Source: Aggregatibacter kilianii (GTDB lineage Bacteria > Pseudomonadota > Gammaproteobacteria > Enterobacterales > Pasteurellaceae). From it: a stretch of 64,000 nucleotides of DNA. Below, one piece after another: positions 1-8,911 of this stretch. The notes beneath the pieces are model-generated. The model had not been told where the DNA came from, made no database searches, and saw only the letters and a program-made list of their open reading frames with translations. The first letter of the stretch is position 1; the number at the start of each line of letters is the position of its first letter. The position numbers and the translations under genes are program-made. The stretch spans positions 62,001 through 126,000 of the forward strand of contig NZ_NRCN01000001.1 of the NCBI RefSeq assembly GCF_003130255.1, in the 5' to 3' direction.

Positions 1-1863
1 GATCCTTGGTTCTTACGCCAGATCGAAGATTTGGTGCAGGAAGAACTTGCCCTTGAGAAGAAAAACATCGCCGATTTAGACCGCACTTTTTTGCGTTACC
101 TGAAACGTAAAGGCTTCTCCGACAAACGTATCGCCCAGCTTGTAAAAGCGGACGAAAGTGCGGTCAGAAATTTACGCATTTCTTACGGTTTGCATCCCGT
201 TTACAAACGGGTGGACACTTGTGCGGGAGAATTCAAATCGGACACCGCTTACCTTTATTCTACTTATGAAGAAGAATGCGAAGCCAATCCGAGTGAACGC
301 AAAAAAGTCATGATTTTAGGCGGTGGGCCGAACCGAATCGGGCAAGGTATTGAATTCGATTATTGTTGCGTGCACGCCGCCCTTGCCTTACGCGAAAGCG
401 GCTTTGAAACCATCATGGTGAACTGTAATCCGGAAACGGTTTCTACGGATTTTGACACATCCGATCGTTTGTATTTCGAACCACTTACCTTAGAAGACGT
501 GTTAGAAATTATTCATGTGGAAAAACCTTGGGGCGTGATTGTACATTACGGCGGGCAAACCCCGCTTAAACTTGCCAATGCGTTACATGAAAACGGCGTG
601 AACATTATCGGCACGTCCGCGGACAGTATTGATGCGGCGGAAGATCGCGAGCGTTTCCAACAAATTCTGCACGATCTCAACTTAAAACAACCGGAAAACC
701 GCACGGCACGCAATGCGCAGGAAGCCGTGGCGTTGGCAAATGAAGTGGGCTATCCGTTGGTGGTGCGCCCGTCTTATGTCTTGGGCGGTCGCGCTATGCA
801 AATCGTGTATAACGACGAAGAACTAAACCGTTATATGCGCGAGGCGGTGTCTGTTTCCAATGATAGCCCGATTTTGCTCGATCATTTCTTGAATAACGCC
901 ATTGAAGTGGACGTGGACTGTATTGCCGACGGCGAGCAGGTGATTATCGGTGGCATTATGCAACATATTGAACAGGCGGGGATTCACTCCGGTGATTCCG
1001 CCTGTTCCCTTCCGCCGTATTCTTTAAGCCAAGCCATTCAAGATGAAATCCGTCGTCAAACTGCTGCTATGGCGCAGGCATTAAAGGTGGTGGGCTTAAT
1101 GAACGTGCAATTTGCCGTGCAAAATGACGTGGTGTATGTGTTGGAAGTAAACCCGCGTGCCAGCCGCACCGTGCCGTTTGTGAGTAAAGCGACCGGTCGC
1201 CCGTTGGCAAAAATCGCCGCACGCGTGATGGCGGGTATCAGCCTGAAAGAACAAGGTGTAACAGGCGAAGTGATTCCGGCGTATTACTCGGTGAAAGAAG
1301 CGGTGTTCCCGTTCATTAAATTCCCGGGAGTAGATGTGGTGCTCGGGCCTGAAATGCGTTCCACCGGTGAGGTGATGGGCGTGGGCAAAACCTTCTCCGA
1401 AGCCTTTCTAAAAGCCGAATTGGGTGCCGGCGAACGCATTCCGAAAACGGGTAAGGTGTTTTTGTCCGTGGACGACAGCGACAAAGCCCGCTTATTGCCG
1501 GTGGCGCGTCGTTTACAGGAAGAAGGCTACGGCTTGTGTGCTACCATGGGGACGGCAAAATTCCTGCGTGATAACGGCATTGTGACGCAAATTGTCAACA
1601 AAGTACGCGAAGGTCGCCCGCATATCGTGGATGCCATTAAAAACGGTGAAATTGCCATTGTGATCAATACCGTAGGCAGTCAAGCAGAGAGTATCGCGGA
1701 TAGCCATTCCATTCGTGCCGGCGCGTTGCAATGTAAAGTGTTCATCCAAACCACCCTTGCCGGCGCGGAAGCTTTGGTGGAAGGCGTGAAAAGTCTGGAT
1801 AATTGTGCGGTGTATGCCTTGCAAGGATTACATAAAGACATTGGTGAAAACCTAGCGGGGTAA
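1..1863 (+). CDS. carB: Carbamoyl-phosphate synthase large subunit, 3' part
   Basis: This is the C-terminal 620 residues of CarB; the reading frame is open from base 1 and the N-terminal half (about 450 residues in E. coli) lies outside the window. CarB makes carbamoyl phosphate from bicarbonate, ammonia from CarA and two ATP, feeding pyrimidine and arginine synthesis. Visible are the start of the second synthetase half ([10 protein letters not shown], near residue 108), its ATP-grasp domain with SYVLGGRAM and [11 protein letters not shown], and the C-terminal MGS-like allosteric domain from about residue 490 ([15 protein letters not shown]). An uptake signal in frame encodes ESAV near base 160. 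No frameshift is seen. The assignment is firm. Confidence 0.97.
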   Translation, partial: DPWFLRQIEDLVQEELALEKKNIADLDRTFLRYLKRKGFSDKRIAQLVKADESAVRNLRISYGLHPVYKRVDTCAGEFKSDTAYLYSTYEEECEANPSERKKVMILGGGPNRIGQGIEFDYCCVHAALALRESGFETIMVNCNPETVSTDFDTSDRLYFEPLTLEDVLEIIHVEKPWGVIVHYGGQTPLKLANALHENGVNIIGTSADSIDAAEDRERFQQILHDLNLKQPENRTARNAQEAVALANEVGYPLVVRPSYVLGGRAMQIVYNDEELNRYMREAVSVSNDSPILLDHFLNNAIEVDVDCIADGEQVIIGGIMQHIEQAGIHSGDSACSLPPYSLSQAIQDEIRRQTAAMAQALKVVGLMNVQFAVQNDVVYVLEVNPRASRTVPFVSKATGRPLAKIAARVMAGISLKEQGVTGEVIPAYYSVKEAVFPFIKFPGVDVVLGPEMRSTGEVMGVGKTFSEAFLKAELGAGERIPKTGKVFLSVDDSDKARLLPVARRLQEEGYGLCATMGTAKFLRDNGIVTQIVNKVREGRPHIVDAIKNGEIAIVINTVGSQAESIADSHSIRAGALQCKVFIQTTLAGAEALVEGVKSLDNCAVYALQGLHKDIGENLAG

Positions 1864-1904
1864 AGTGCGGTGAGAATTTGGGGTGTTTTTTAGTGACATG
1901 GAAT

Positions 1905-2020
1905 GCGGCGAAATAATTGCCCCTTCGTTTACGGTGGACACTAGACTAAACCCCGAATAGGGATTGGTATTTTCCTCCTCTGACTACGGCACCTCCGCCC
2001 GTAAACGGAGTGAGGGAAGT
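1905..2020. repeat. Imperfect inverted repeat downstream of carB
   Basis: CGTTTACGG at 1926-1934 and its exact complement CCGTAAACG at 1999-2007 are 64 bases apart, with partly matching C/T-rich and G-rich flanks and a smaller CCCCGAATAGGG palindrome between them. The stretch codes for nothing recognisable. It could be a decayed repeat element or a folded RNA 3' end of carB. Confidence 0.35.
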
Positions 2021-2045
2021 GATTGATATGATGATATAAAAAATA

Positions 2046-2086
2046 AAAGTGCGGTCAAAATTCGTTGTAAATTTTGACCACACTTT
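2046..2086. terminator. Bidirectional terminator built from paired uptake signals
   Basis: A 17-base arm at 2046-2062 containing AAGTGCGGTC pairs with 2070-2086 with one mismatch (the right copy reads ACCACACTT). A/T tracts flank it. It lies between the convergent carB and ilvH genes and could end both transcripts. Confidence 0.7.
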
Positions 2087-2101
2087 GTGTTTATTTATTG
2101 A

Positions 2102-2593
2102 CTACAAATAGCCCTTTTCTCCACGTGGTAAGCTCACCAAACCGGAACGGACGATTTCAATCAAAACGGCTTCTTCTTTTAGCGTATTCACGAAGGCGTC
2201 CAGTTTGTCTTTGGTACCGGTGAGTTGGATAATGTAAGACTTCGTGGTGACGTCCACAATTTGCGCGCGGAAGATGTCCGTTAAGCGTTTTAGTTCTTCA
2301 CGATTTGCACCTTGGGCGCGCACTTTAATTAACATGACTTCGCGTTCAACGTGTTCGCTGTCGCTCAAATTAATCACTTTGAATACGTCCACCAATTTGT
2401 GCAGTTGCTTTTCGATTTGCTCCAACACTTGTTCGTCGCCGTAGGTCTCGATAGTCATACGGGATAACGTTGGGTCGTCTGTTGGCGCCACGGTGAGGCT
2501 TTCGATGTTGAAAGCACGCTGTGAGAATAAGGCGACTACGCGGGATAACGCACCTGATTCATTTTCGAGTAATACTGATAAAATTCTACGCAT
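2102..2593 (-). CDS. ilvH: Acetolactate synthase III small (regulatory) subunit
   Basis: 163 residues, the length I recall for E. coli IlvH. It is the regulatory subunit that binds valine and stimulates the IlvI catalytic subunit in the first common step of branched-chain amino acid synthesis. The N-terminal ACT domain is clear (ILSVLLENESGALSRVVALF, residues 4-23, then FNIESLTVAPT), followed by the typical C-terminal domain ending near the stop. It overlaps ilvI by one base (TAATG), so the two are translationally coupled. A paired-uptake-signal hairpin follows the stop. Identification is firm. Confidence 0.95.
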   Translation of the reverse strand: MRRILSVLLENESGALSRVVALFSQRAFNIESLTVAPTDDPTLSRMTIETYGDEQVLEQIEKQLHKLVDVFKVINLSDSEHVEREVMLIKVRAQGANREELKRLTDIFRAQIVDVTTKSYIIQLTGTKDKLDAFVNTLKEEAVLIEIVRSGLVSLPRGEKGYL

Positions 2594-4311
2594 TATGCAT
2601 TCTCCGGTTTAGTCAAAATCATTTCATTCATGGCGCCGCCACGCACTTGCATTGGGTAAACGTGTTCGTTGGCATCAACGTTGATGTCAACAAAGACCAG
2701 TTTATTTTTTATACTGAACGCTTGTTTGAGTTTTTCTTCCAGTTCTTCCGGTTTGGCGATTTGAATACCCACATGATCGTAGGCTTCCGCTAATTTCACG
2801 AAATCCGGCAACGAGTTCATGTAAGTTTGCGAATGGCGACCAGAATAAATTAAATCCTGCCATTGTTTCACCATACCGAGGAAATGGTTGTTCAAACAAA
2901 TGACGACGATAGGAATATCATACTGTTTGGCGGTAGAAAGCTCTTGAATGTTCATTTGAATACTCCCATCACCGGTAATACAAACCACCGTTGCTTTCGG
3001 CTCGGCGAGTTTTACGCCAAGTGCAGCAGGCAAACCAAAGCCCATAGTGCCAAGCCCACCGGAGTTGATCCAACGCCGTGGTTGGTCGAACGGGTAGTGT
3101 AAGGCGGCGAACATTTGGTGTTGTCCTACATCAGATGCCACATAGGCATCACCCTTGGTGAGGCGATAAATCGTTTCAAGCACTTGTTGTGGTTTTATCA
3201 CACCACTGTGACGATCGAAATCGAGGCATTTCTCTGCTTTCCATTGTTCGATTTCTTTCCACCAATCGGTTAAATCAGATTGGGACTTCGCAAGGTTTTC
3301 ATCTTCTAATAACGATAAAAATTCGTCTAATACGCTTTCTGCACTGCCTACAATCGGAATCGCCACAGGTACGGTTTTGGAAATGGAGGTGGGATCCACA
3401 TCTACATGAATCACTTTCGCATTCGGGCAATATTTCGCGAGATTATTGGTGGTGCGATCGTCAAAGCGAACGCCGATACCTAAAATCAAGTCACTGTTAT
3501 GCATAGCGGTGTTGGCTTCATAAGTGCCGTGCATACCCAGCATACCAAGGAATTGTTTATCCGTGCCCGGGAAAGCACCTAAGCCCATGAGAGAAGAGGT
3601 GACCGGCAAATTTAACTGTTTAGCAAAGCGTGTTAAGGCATCGTGGCAGTTAGCCGAAATTACACCACCGCCCACGAAAAGCACCGGTTTTTTTGCCACC
3701 AATAAGGCTTTTAGTGCTTTTTTTATTTGCCCTTTGTGGCCTTGCACCGTTGGGCTGTAAGAACGCAAAGTGACTTCTTCCGGATAAGTGTAGGCAAATT
3801 TGTTCAACGGATTGAGTATGTCTTTCGGCAAATCAATCACGACAGGACCGGGACGACCGGTAGAGGCAATATAAAAGGCTTTTTTAATGATGGTCGGAAT
3901 GTCTTCCGGGTTTTTAACTAAAAAACTGTGTTTTACGACCGGACGGGAAATCCCCACCATGTCGCATTCTTGGAAGGCATCACTACCAATTAATCCCGAT
4001 GGTACTTGTCCGGAAAGCACCACTAACGGAATAGAATCCGCATACGCGGTAGCAATACCGGTAATGGCATTGGTGGCACCAGGGCCGGAGGTAACTAAAA
4101 CACAGCCTACTTTACCGGTGGCGCGTGCGTAACCATCAGCCATGTGTACTGCGGCTTGTTCGTGGCGTACTAAAATATGTTCAATACCGCCGAGGGTATG
4201 AATGGCATCATAAATGTCTAAAACCGCCCCACCCGGATAGCCGAATAAAAACTCAACACCTTGATCGCGCAAGGATTGCACAACCATTTCTGCACCCGAT
4301 AATTTCTTCAT
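2593..4311 (-). CDS. ilvI: Acetolactate synthase III large (catalytic) subunit
   Basis: 572 residues, close to E. coli IlvI. It condenses two pyruvates to acetolactate, or pyruvate with 2-ketobutyrate, using thiamine diphosphate, Mg and FAD. The catalytic glutamate lies in [20 protein letters not shown] near residue 50, and the thiamine diphosphate motif GDGSIQMN...NNHFLGMV is near residues 445-475. A ribosome site (AGAGG on the minus strand) precedes the ATG. It is first in an ilvI-ilvH operon; the 430 bases upstream hold a possible leader peptide and terminator hairpin (separate entries). Confidence 0.96.
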   Translation of the reverse strand: MKKLSGAEMVVQSLRDQGVEFLFGYPGGAVLDIYDAIHTLGGIEHILVRHEQAAVHMADGYARATGKVGCVLVTSGPGATNAITGIATAYADSIPLVVLSGQVPSGLIGSDAFQECDMVGISRPVVKHSFLVKNPEDIPTIIKKAFYIASTGRPGPVVIDLPKDILNPLNKFAYTYPEEVTLRSYSPTVQGHKGQIKKALKALLVAKKPVLFVGGGVISANCHDALTRFAKQLNLPVTSSLMGLGAFPGTDKQFLGMLGMHGTYEANTAMHNSDLILGIGVRFDDRTTNNLAKYCPNAKVIHVDVDPTSISKTVPVAIPIVGSAESVLDEFLSLLEDENLAKSQSDLTDWWKEIEQWKAEKCLDFDRHSGVIKPQQVLETIYRLTKGDAYVASDVGQHQMFAALHYPFDQPRRWINSGGLGTMGFGLPAALGVKLAEPKATVVCITGDGSIQMNIQELSTAKQYDIPIVVICLNNHFLGMVKQWQDLIYSGRHSQTYMNSLPDFVKLAEAYDHVGIQIAKPEELEEKLKQAFSIKNKLVFVDINVDANEHVYPMQVRGGAMNEMILTKPENA

Positions 4312-4330
4312 TTTTACCTCTTAATTAGCT

Positions 4331-4352
4331 ATAAATCGCCGTTGCGATTTAT
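4331..4352 (-). other. Hairpin next to the ilvI ribosome binding site
   Basis: ATAAATCGC at 4331-4339 pairs perfectly with GCGATTTAT at 4344-4352 around a 4-base loop, about 20 bases before the ilvI start. No T-run follows, so it is not a terminator. It may affect translation or RNA stability. Confidence 0.4.
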
Positions 4353-4362
4353 CGGAAATGTT

Positions 4363-4387
4363 AAAAACCTATGATTTTTATCATAAG
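4363..4387 (-). terminator. Candidate attenuator terminator upstream of ilvI
   Basis: On the minus strand an 8-pair stem (CTTATGAT with ATCATAGG, one or two G-T pairs) closes on AAAA and is followed by TTTTT. It lies about 50 bases before ilvI and just after the stop of the small leader frame at 4393-4449. This layout fits ribosome-dependent attenuation, although the stem is weak. Confidence 0.4.
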
Positions 4388-4392
4388 CCTGC

Positions 4393-4449
4393 TTACTGAT
4401 TCACCCTAAGGGGTGCATTGATGAAGCCAATGTTGAAAAAGTATTGCAT
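4393..4449 (-). CDS. Possible leader peptide of ilvIH (18 residues)
   Basis: An 18-residue frame, MQYFFNIGFINAPLRVNQ, ends 6 bases before the terminator-like hairpin. Its tail contains a second small inverted repeat (CACCC with GGGTG) that could act as a pause hairpin. It has two Ile, one Leu and one Val, a weak enrichment compared with classical ilv leaders, and no strong ribosome site is visible. I read it as a candidate attenuation leader; it could be chance. E. coli ilvIH is controlled by Lrp, so attenuation here would be a difference. Confidence 0.3.
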   Translation of the reverse strand: MQYFFNIGFINAPLRVNQ

Positions 4450-4661
4450 TTTTTGACCGCACTTTATGTGGATGGCGTGCTACTTCAACAGAGTGAACTT
4501 TGCATTTGTGATTCACCGTGCAGTAGTTTTAACGGAAAAGAGTTTATTTGTCTATTAATAATTTATTGTGGAAACACATGTTTTAGCTAATTTTGTGATA
4601 TAAAATCCTGTTAAATTGTTTTAGACGATATTTTATAAATTTTTTTAATCTTTAATCATAA

Positions 4662-4686
4662 AAAATGCGACTTTATGTCGCATTTT
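4662..4686. terminator. Terminator of the NhaC-like gene
   Basis: AAAATGCGAC (4662-4671) pairs perfectly with GTCGCATTTT (4677-4686) around TTTAT. A/T tracts on both sides make it usable in both directions; it lies 55 bases past the stop of the minus-strand antiporter gene. Confidence 0.8.
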
Positions 4687-4740
4687 ATAAAATATACAAA
4701 ATAATCTTTTGAATTTAATTTTTGTGCGTTAGATCACAAT

Positions 4741-6273
4741 TTAGCGTTTCTTAAAGATAAACACTAATAAGGCTAATACTACGCCGGTGGTAATAAATCC
4801 TAAGATACCGGAGTAAGTTAGGCCAACAACGATATAGCCTGCGATACTTGCAATTGCAACCGTTACGGCATAAGGTAACTGTGATGTTACATGATCCATG
4901 TGGTCACATTTTGCACCGGTTGAAGATAAGATGGTGGTATCGGATACCGGTGAACAGTGGTCGCCACATACGGCACCCGCCATAACGGCAGATAAACATG
5001 GCAACATAAGTTCTACCGAGCCTGCCGCTGCGTGAGCGGCGATGGCAGCAGCAATTGGCAACATAATGCCGAATGTTCCCCAGCTAGTCCCTGTGGAAAA
5101 GGCCATGATCGCAGCCAAGATAAAGAGTAGTGCAGGTAATAAAGCCAATGGTAACGTGTCGGAAACTAGAGACGCCAAATAAGCACCGGTTTGTACGTCA
5201 CTGACCACATTATTAATCGTCCATGCGAAGAATAAAATTAAAATCGCGCCAAGCATGGATTTCATGCCAAGTAACCAACCTTTGATATATTCTTGAACGC
5301 TGACTAGGCGATCTGCCGCAATACAAATAGACGCCATAACGACCGCACTTAAACCGCCGACAACAAGAGAGATACCTACGGTGGTGTTTTCAAATGCGCC
5401 TAATACACTAAACGGTTTACCATCGGCAGCCAAGGCTTCGTTGCCGGTATACATCATGGCAGAAACAGTGACAATGATAAGCGTTAAAATAGGTAATACG
5501 AGATTACGCACATGACCGTTAACACCGGAAAGTTTTTCTTCTTCTGTATTATTTGCTTCTAAAGCCAGTCTTTCATGTCTTGCCATGGAGCCAATATCAA
5601 AAGAAAAATAGGCTACGAAGAACACCATAAAAATGGAGAAAATAGCGTAATAGTTCATCGCGCTCATTGCCATGAAAGCACCAATAGGTGAATATCCGGT
5701 GATGGAATAGGTGGCTAATAAGCCTGCAATTAAGGTGATGATGTAAGCTCCCCAACTGGATACCGGCATTAAAACACACATCGGTGCGGCGGTGGAATCT
5801 AAAATATAGGCTAATTTAGCACGGGAGACTTTGAATTTATCGGTAATAGGACGGGCAATGGCGCCTACGGCTAGACTGTGGAAATAATCATCAATAAAGG
5901 TGATAAATACCAAAGAGGCGGCAACCAATTTTGCACCGCGACGGTCTTTAATATGTCGTTGTGCCCATTCGGCAAAAGCGCGGTTACTGCCCGACATACT
6001 TAAAAGTGCGGTTAAAACACCGAGCAATAATAAGAAAATTAGGATATTTATATTATTTGTATTTAATCCGTCATCTTTAACGAATAGGGATGAAACATTA
6101 TTTTTTAAATAAATGAGGGTATTAAGCGGGTTAAAATCAGCCAACATAGCTGCTCCGACCAGAATACCGATACTCAAAGAAAGTAATACCTTACGTGTCA
6201 CAATGGCAAGCAACAGGGCAAGCACCGGTGGCAGTATCGACCAAATTGAAGTGGAATAGTTTATGAGTTCCAT
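4741..6273 (-). CDS. NhaC-family Na+/H+ antiporter-like transporter, predicted aromatic amino acid carrier
   Basis: A 510-residue inner-membrane protein with about 11 to 12 hydrophobic segments and NhaC-family character (GTSWGTFGIMLP near residue 395, AVCGDHCSPVSDTT near residue 430). It matches the gene I recall beside hns in H. influenzae. The family is annotated as Na+/H+ antiporters, but some members in other bacteria have been predicted to carry amino acids because of their regulation. Here the gene is preceded by a 42-codon leader with adjacent Trp codons and a terminator (separate entries), so I infer that it is controlled by tryptophan supply and may import tryptophan or a relative. 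Substrate is unproven. Confidence 0.85.
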   Translation of the reverse strand: MELINYSTSIWSILPPVLALLLAIVTRKVLLSLSIGILVGAAMLADFNPLNTLIYLKNNVSSLFVKDDGLNTNNINILIFLLLLGVLTALLSMSGSNRAFAEWAQRHIKDRRGAKLVAASLVFITFIDDYFHSLAVGAIARPITDKFKVSRAKLAYILDSTAAPMCVLMPVSSWGAYIITLIAGLLATYSITGYSPIGAFMAMSAMNYYAIFSIFMVFFVAYFSFDIGSMARHERLALEANNTEEEKLSGVNGHVRNLVLPILTLIIVTVSAMMYTGNEALAADGKPFSVLGAFENTTVGISLVVGGLSAVVMASICIAADRLVSVQEYIKGWLLGMKSMLGAILILFFAWTINNVVSDVQTGAYLASLVSDTLPLALLPALLFILAAIMAFSTGTSWGTFGIMLPIAAAIAAHAAAGSVELMLPCLSAVMAGAVCGDHCSPVSDTTILSSTGAKCDHMDHVTSQLPYAVTVAIASIAGYIVVGLTYSGILGFITTGVVLALLVFIFKKR

Positions 6274-6343
6274 AATGTTGTTCTACCTAAATAAAGGGAG
6301 AACCACTGACTTTAAATATTTAAAATAGTATTAGAAATGATTT

Positions 6344-6374
6344 AAAAAAAGGTAGGTAAAATAAGACCTAACCT
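6344..6374 (-). terminator. Attenuator terminator upstream of the NhaC-like gene
   Basis: On the minus strand AGGTTAGGT (6366-6374) pairs with ACCTACCT (6350-6357) with one bulged T, and a run of seven T follows (6344-6350). It overlaps the stop codon of the Trp-rich leader and lies about 70 bases before the transporter start, as expected of a transcription attenuator. Confidence 0.65.
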
Positions 6375-6496
6375 AACCAGTAGCGCTCCATAGTTGTAAA
6401 TATACTATGACAGTGACGGTTCTTTCGAATACGCCACCAACCGATTAAAATGACTTTTAATCGATTTCGGCAAATGTTCCTTTCAATTTTCTTCAT
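6368..6496 (-). CDS. Trp-containing leader peptide (42 residues) of the NhaC-like gene
   Basis: An open frame starting at the ATG at 6494-6496 encodes 42 residues including LIGWWRIRKN, strikingly like the KGWWRTS end of the trp leader peptide of enterobacteria, and a third Trp four codons from the end (ERYWLG). It stops inside the 5' arm of the terminator at 6344-6374. A 6-pair stem (CATAGT with ACTATG) lies between the Trp pair and the terminator. I infer a ribosome-stalling leader: with scarce charged tRNA-Trp the ribosome pauses at the WW codons and alternative pairing prevents termination. The exact antiterminator could not be settled by eye; the ribosome site is modest. Confidence 0.55.
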   Translation of the reverse strand: MKKIERNICRNRLKVILIGWWRIRKNRHCHSIFTTMERYWLG

Positions 6497-6712
6497 CGTT
6501 ATCCACTCTGAAAATATACTTATAACATTTGCACCTCTACATACGTAGGATGGCATAAGACTACAATAAAAAAGCACTAATGCCAATAATAATTGTCTAT
6601 AAAATTGCAAATTGTTTATGGTGAAAAAAATCGTATTTACCTTACCCTATAATTTGTTTATTATAACCCGCGTTCATGTTAATCAGTGTACATATAGAGA
6701 GGAGAGAAATTA
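6497..6712 (+). other. Divergent promoter region between the leader peptide and hns
   Basis: An AT-rich region. A TATAAT at 6648-6653 is a plausible -10 element for hns, but no convincing -35 box is seen. A strong ribosome site (GAGAGGAGAG) sits just before the hns ATG. Nothing else is coding. Confidence 0.4.
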
Positions 6713-7111
6713 ATGACTGATGTGTTAAAAGTATTAAACAATATTCGTAGTTTACGTGTCATTGCCCGTGAATTACCCCTAGAACAGTTGGAAGGTATTT
6801 TAGAAAAAGTTCAATTAGTTGTAGCTGAGAAAAAAGAGGAGCTATTAAAAGTTCAACAGGAAGAAAACGAGCGTCAAGAGCGTATTGCAAAATATAAAGA
6901 ATTGTTAAAACAAGAAGGTATTACGGCAGATGAATTAGCCGAAATTTTAGGCTCTGACGTTGTTCGTAAGAAAAGAGAATCCCGTCCGGCAAAATATCAA
7001 TATGTTGATGAAAATGGGGTGGTTAAAACTTGGACAGGTCAAGGTAGAACACCAAAAGCTATTCAAGTACAATTGGATAAAGGTAAATCCCTATCTTCTT
7101 TTGAAATTTAA
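6713..7111 (+). CDS. hns: H-NS family nucleoid protein
   Basis: 132 residues with H-NS architecture: an N-terminal helical oligomerisation region rich in Glu/Lys (residues 1-75), a linker, and a C-terminal DNA-binding domain whose core reads TWTGQGRTPKAI (near residues 103-114), where GQGRTP is the AT-hook-like loop that inserts in the minor groove. It silences AT-rich DNA. The AT-rich accessory gene at 28 kb is the type of DNA it would target (inference). It stands alone, with a terminator directly downstream. Confidence 0.92.
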   Translation: MTDVLKVLNNIRSLRVIARELPLEQLEGILEKVQLVVAEKKEELLKVQQEENERQERIAKYKELLKQEGITADELAEILGSDVVRKKRESRPAKYQYVDENGVVKTWTGQGRTPKAIQVQLDKGKSLSSFEI

Positions 7112-7130
7112 TTACTTCTTGCGCTTTCAC

Positions 7131-7163
7131 AAAGAAACCCATTTTTATGGGTTTTCTTTTTTT
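7131..7163 (+). terminator. hns terminator
   Basis: AAAGAAACCCAT pairs with ATGGGTTTTCTTT around a short T loop, followed by more T. It lies 20 bases past the hns stop. Confidence 0.8.
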
Positions 7164-7182
7164 ATCAATATGATAGAAGCTT

Positions 7183-8019
7183 ATGATTGAAAATAAAATA
7201 TTACTCACTGACTGCCCGGATGATAAAGGCCTGATCTCTAAAATCACAAATATTTGTTACAAGCATCAACTAAATATTATTCATAATAATGAATTTGTTG
7301 ATTTCGAAACCAAACATTTCTTTATGCGTACGGAACTACAAGGCATTTTTAATGAAGAAACATTACTGACGGATTTAAATTTTAGCCTACCAGAAAAAAC
7401 AAACTGTCGCTTAATTAGTACAAAACGTAAACGGATCGTTATTTTGGTCACCAAGGAAGCGCATTGTTTAGGCGATATTTTAATGAAAAATTACTATGGC
7501 GGTTTAGATGTAGACATCGCTGCAGTAATAGGTAACCATAACACATTGCGTAGTCTGGCAGAGCGCTTTGATATTCCTTTCTTTTGTATTAGCCATCAAG
7601 ATTTAACCCGTGAGCAGCATGATCAATTATTGGCAGAAAAAATTGATGAATTTGCACCAGATTACATTGTTCTTGCGAAGTATATGCGAGTGTTGAATCC
7701 AAAATTTGTGGCACGCTATCCTAACCGTGTTATCAATATTCACCACTCATTCTTGCCGGCTTTTATTGGTGCTAAACCTTATCAGCAGGCATATGAGCGC
7801 GGTGTCAAGATTATTGGTGCAACGGCGCACTTTATTAATAATGAGTTGGATCAAGGTCCGATTATTATGCAAAATGTGATTAATGTTGATCATACTTACA
7901 GTGCTGAAGCTATGATGAAAGCAGGGCGTGATGTGGAAAAAACAGTATTAAGCCGCGCCTTAGATTTAGCGTTGCACGATCGGATTTTTGTTTATAAAAA
8001 TAAAACGATCGTTTTATAG
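7183..8019 (+). CDS. purU: Formyltetrahydrofolate deformylase
   Basis: 278 residues. PurU hydrolyses 10-formyl-THF to formate and THF, balancing one-carbon pools and supplying formate for PurT. The N-terminal ACT domain (LTDCPDDKGLISKITNI, residues 6-22) is followed by a formyltransferase-fold domain with HHSFLPAFIGAKPY near residues 187-200 and the catalytic aspartate in DQGPII near residue 224. Length and domain order fit the family. It is followed by a single uptake signal and a hairpin before rlmE. Confidence 0.95.
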   Translation: MIENKILLTDCPDDKGLISKITNICYKHQLNIIHNNEFVDFETKHFFMRTELQGIFNEETLLTDLNFSLPEKTNCRLISTKRKRIVILVTKEAHCLGDILMKNYYGGLDVDIAAVIGNHNTLRSLAERFDIPFFCISHQDLTREQHDQLLAEKIDEFAPDYIVLAKYMRVLNPKFVARYPNRVINIHHSFLPAFIGAKPYQQAYERGVKIIGATAHFINNELDQGPIIMQNVINVDHTYSAEAMMKAGRDVEKTVLSRALDLALHDRIFVYKNKTIVL

Positions 8020-8061
8020 ACCGCACTTTAGTTGCTACAATAAGCGTCATTCTGATTTAAG

Positions 8062-8100
8062 CCACCTTTCTGTCGCAAATTGAAGGAAGGTGGATTTTTT
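8062..8100 (+). terminator. purU terminator
   Basis: CCACCTT (8062-8068) pairs with AAGGTGG (8087-8093), followed by ATTTTTT. It lies about 45 bases after the purU stop. Confidence 0.65.
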
Positions 8101-8177
8101 ATTAATTATGATTTAAGGCTTGAAAAGTAAAGCTTGAGCCTTCATATACAACGACATTACGATACACAAGACAAGTT

Positions 8178-8807
8178 ATGGGCAAAAAAAAACGCTCGGC
8201 GAGTTCTACCCGCTGGTTAAACGAACATTTTAAAGATCCTTTTGTACAAAAAGCGCATAAGCAAAAATTGCGTTCCCGCGCATATTTTAAACTTGATGAA
8301 ATCCAACAAACTGACCGTTTATTTAAACCCGGCATGACCGTGGTTGATCTTGGCGCCGCACCGGGCGGTTGGTCACAGTATGTGGTGAGCCAAATCGGTC
8401 ATAACGGACGGGTTATCGCTTGTGATATTTTGGAAATGGATCCTATTGTCGGAGTAGATTTTCTACAAGGTGATTTTCGTGATGAAAATGTGCTGAATAC
8501 CTTATTGGAGCGAGTGGGAGAAGATAAGGTGGATGTTGTGATGTCCGATATGGCGCCGAATTTCAGCGGAATGCCATCGGTAGATATTCCGCGAGCGATG
8601 TATCTGGTGGAATTGGCACTGGATATGTGTAAACAAGTTCTCGCCAATAAAGGAAGTTTTGTAGTAAAAGTTTTTCAGGGTGAAGGTTTTGATGAATACT
8701 TAAAAGAGATTCGCTCTCTGTTTAGTGTAGTGAAAGTTCGGAAACCTGAAGCCTCTCGAGATCGCTCTCGGGAAGTCTATATCGTAGCAAGCGGGTATAA
8801 GTTTTAG
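8178..8807 (+). CDS. rlmE: 23S rRNA (uridine-2'-O)-methyltransferase RlmE (FtsJ/RrmJ)
   Basis: 209 residues, the usual length. It methylates the 2'-OH of U2552 in the A loop of 23S rRNA using S-adenosylmethionine. The SAM motif [13 protein letters not shown] is near residues 55-67, the catalytic aspartate lies in [10 protein letters not shown] (near residue 124), the lysine in VVKVFQGEG (near residue 164) and the glutamate in SREVYIVA close to the C-terminus. It lies 104 bases before ftsH on the same strand, the rlmE-ftsH order of enterobacteria, so co-transcription is likely. Confidence 0.96.
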   Translation: MGKKKRSASSTRWLNEHFKDPFVQKAHKQKLRSRAYFKLDEIQQTDRLFKPGMTVVDLGAAPGGWSQYVVSQIGHNGRVIACDILEMDPIVGVDFLQGDFRDENVLNTLLERVGEDKVDVVMSDMAPNFSGMPSVDIPRAMYLVELALDMCKQVLANKGSFVVKVFQGEGFDEYLKEIRSLFSVVKVRKPEASRDRSREVYIVASGYKF

Positions 8808-8911
8808 CTAAATGGGTTAGCAATAAAAGTAATTAGTTTGATAACTTTAACTTTAGTGATAAATATAGTAATCTTGCAACATTTTGTTAACTTTATGAAT
8901 GGGGTAATACC

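Noticed and set aside
6368..6610. An 80-residue protein upstream of the NhaC-like gene
   Set aside because: The N-terminal half has no start signal or homology; the internal ATG with the Trp pair and the overlapping terminator fit a leader peptide better.
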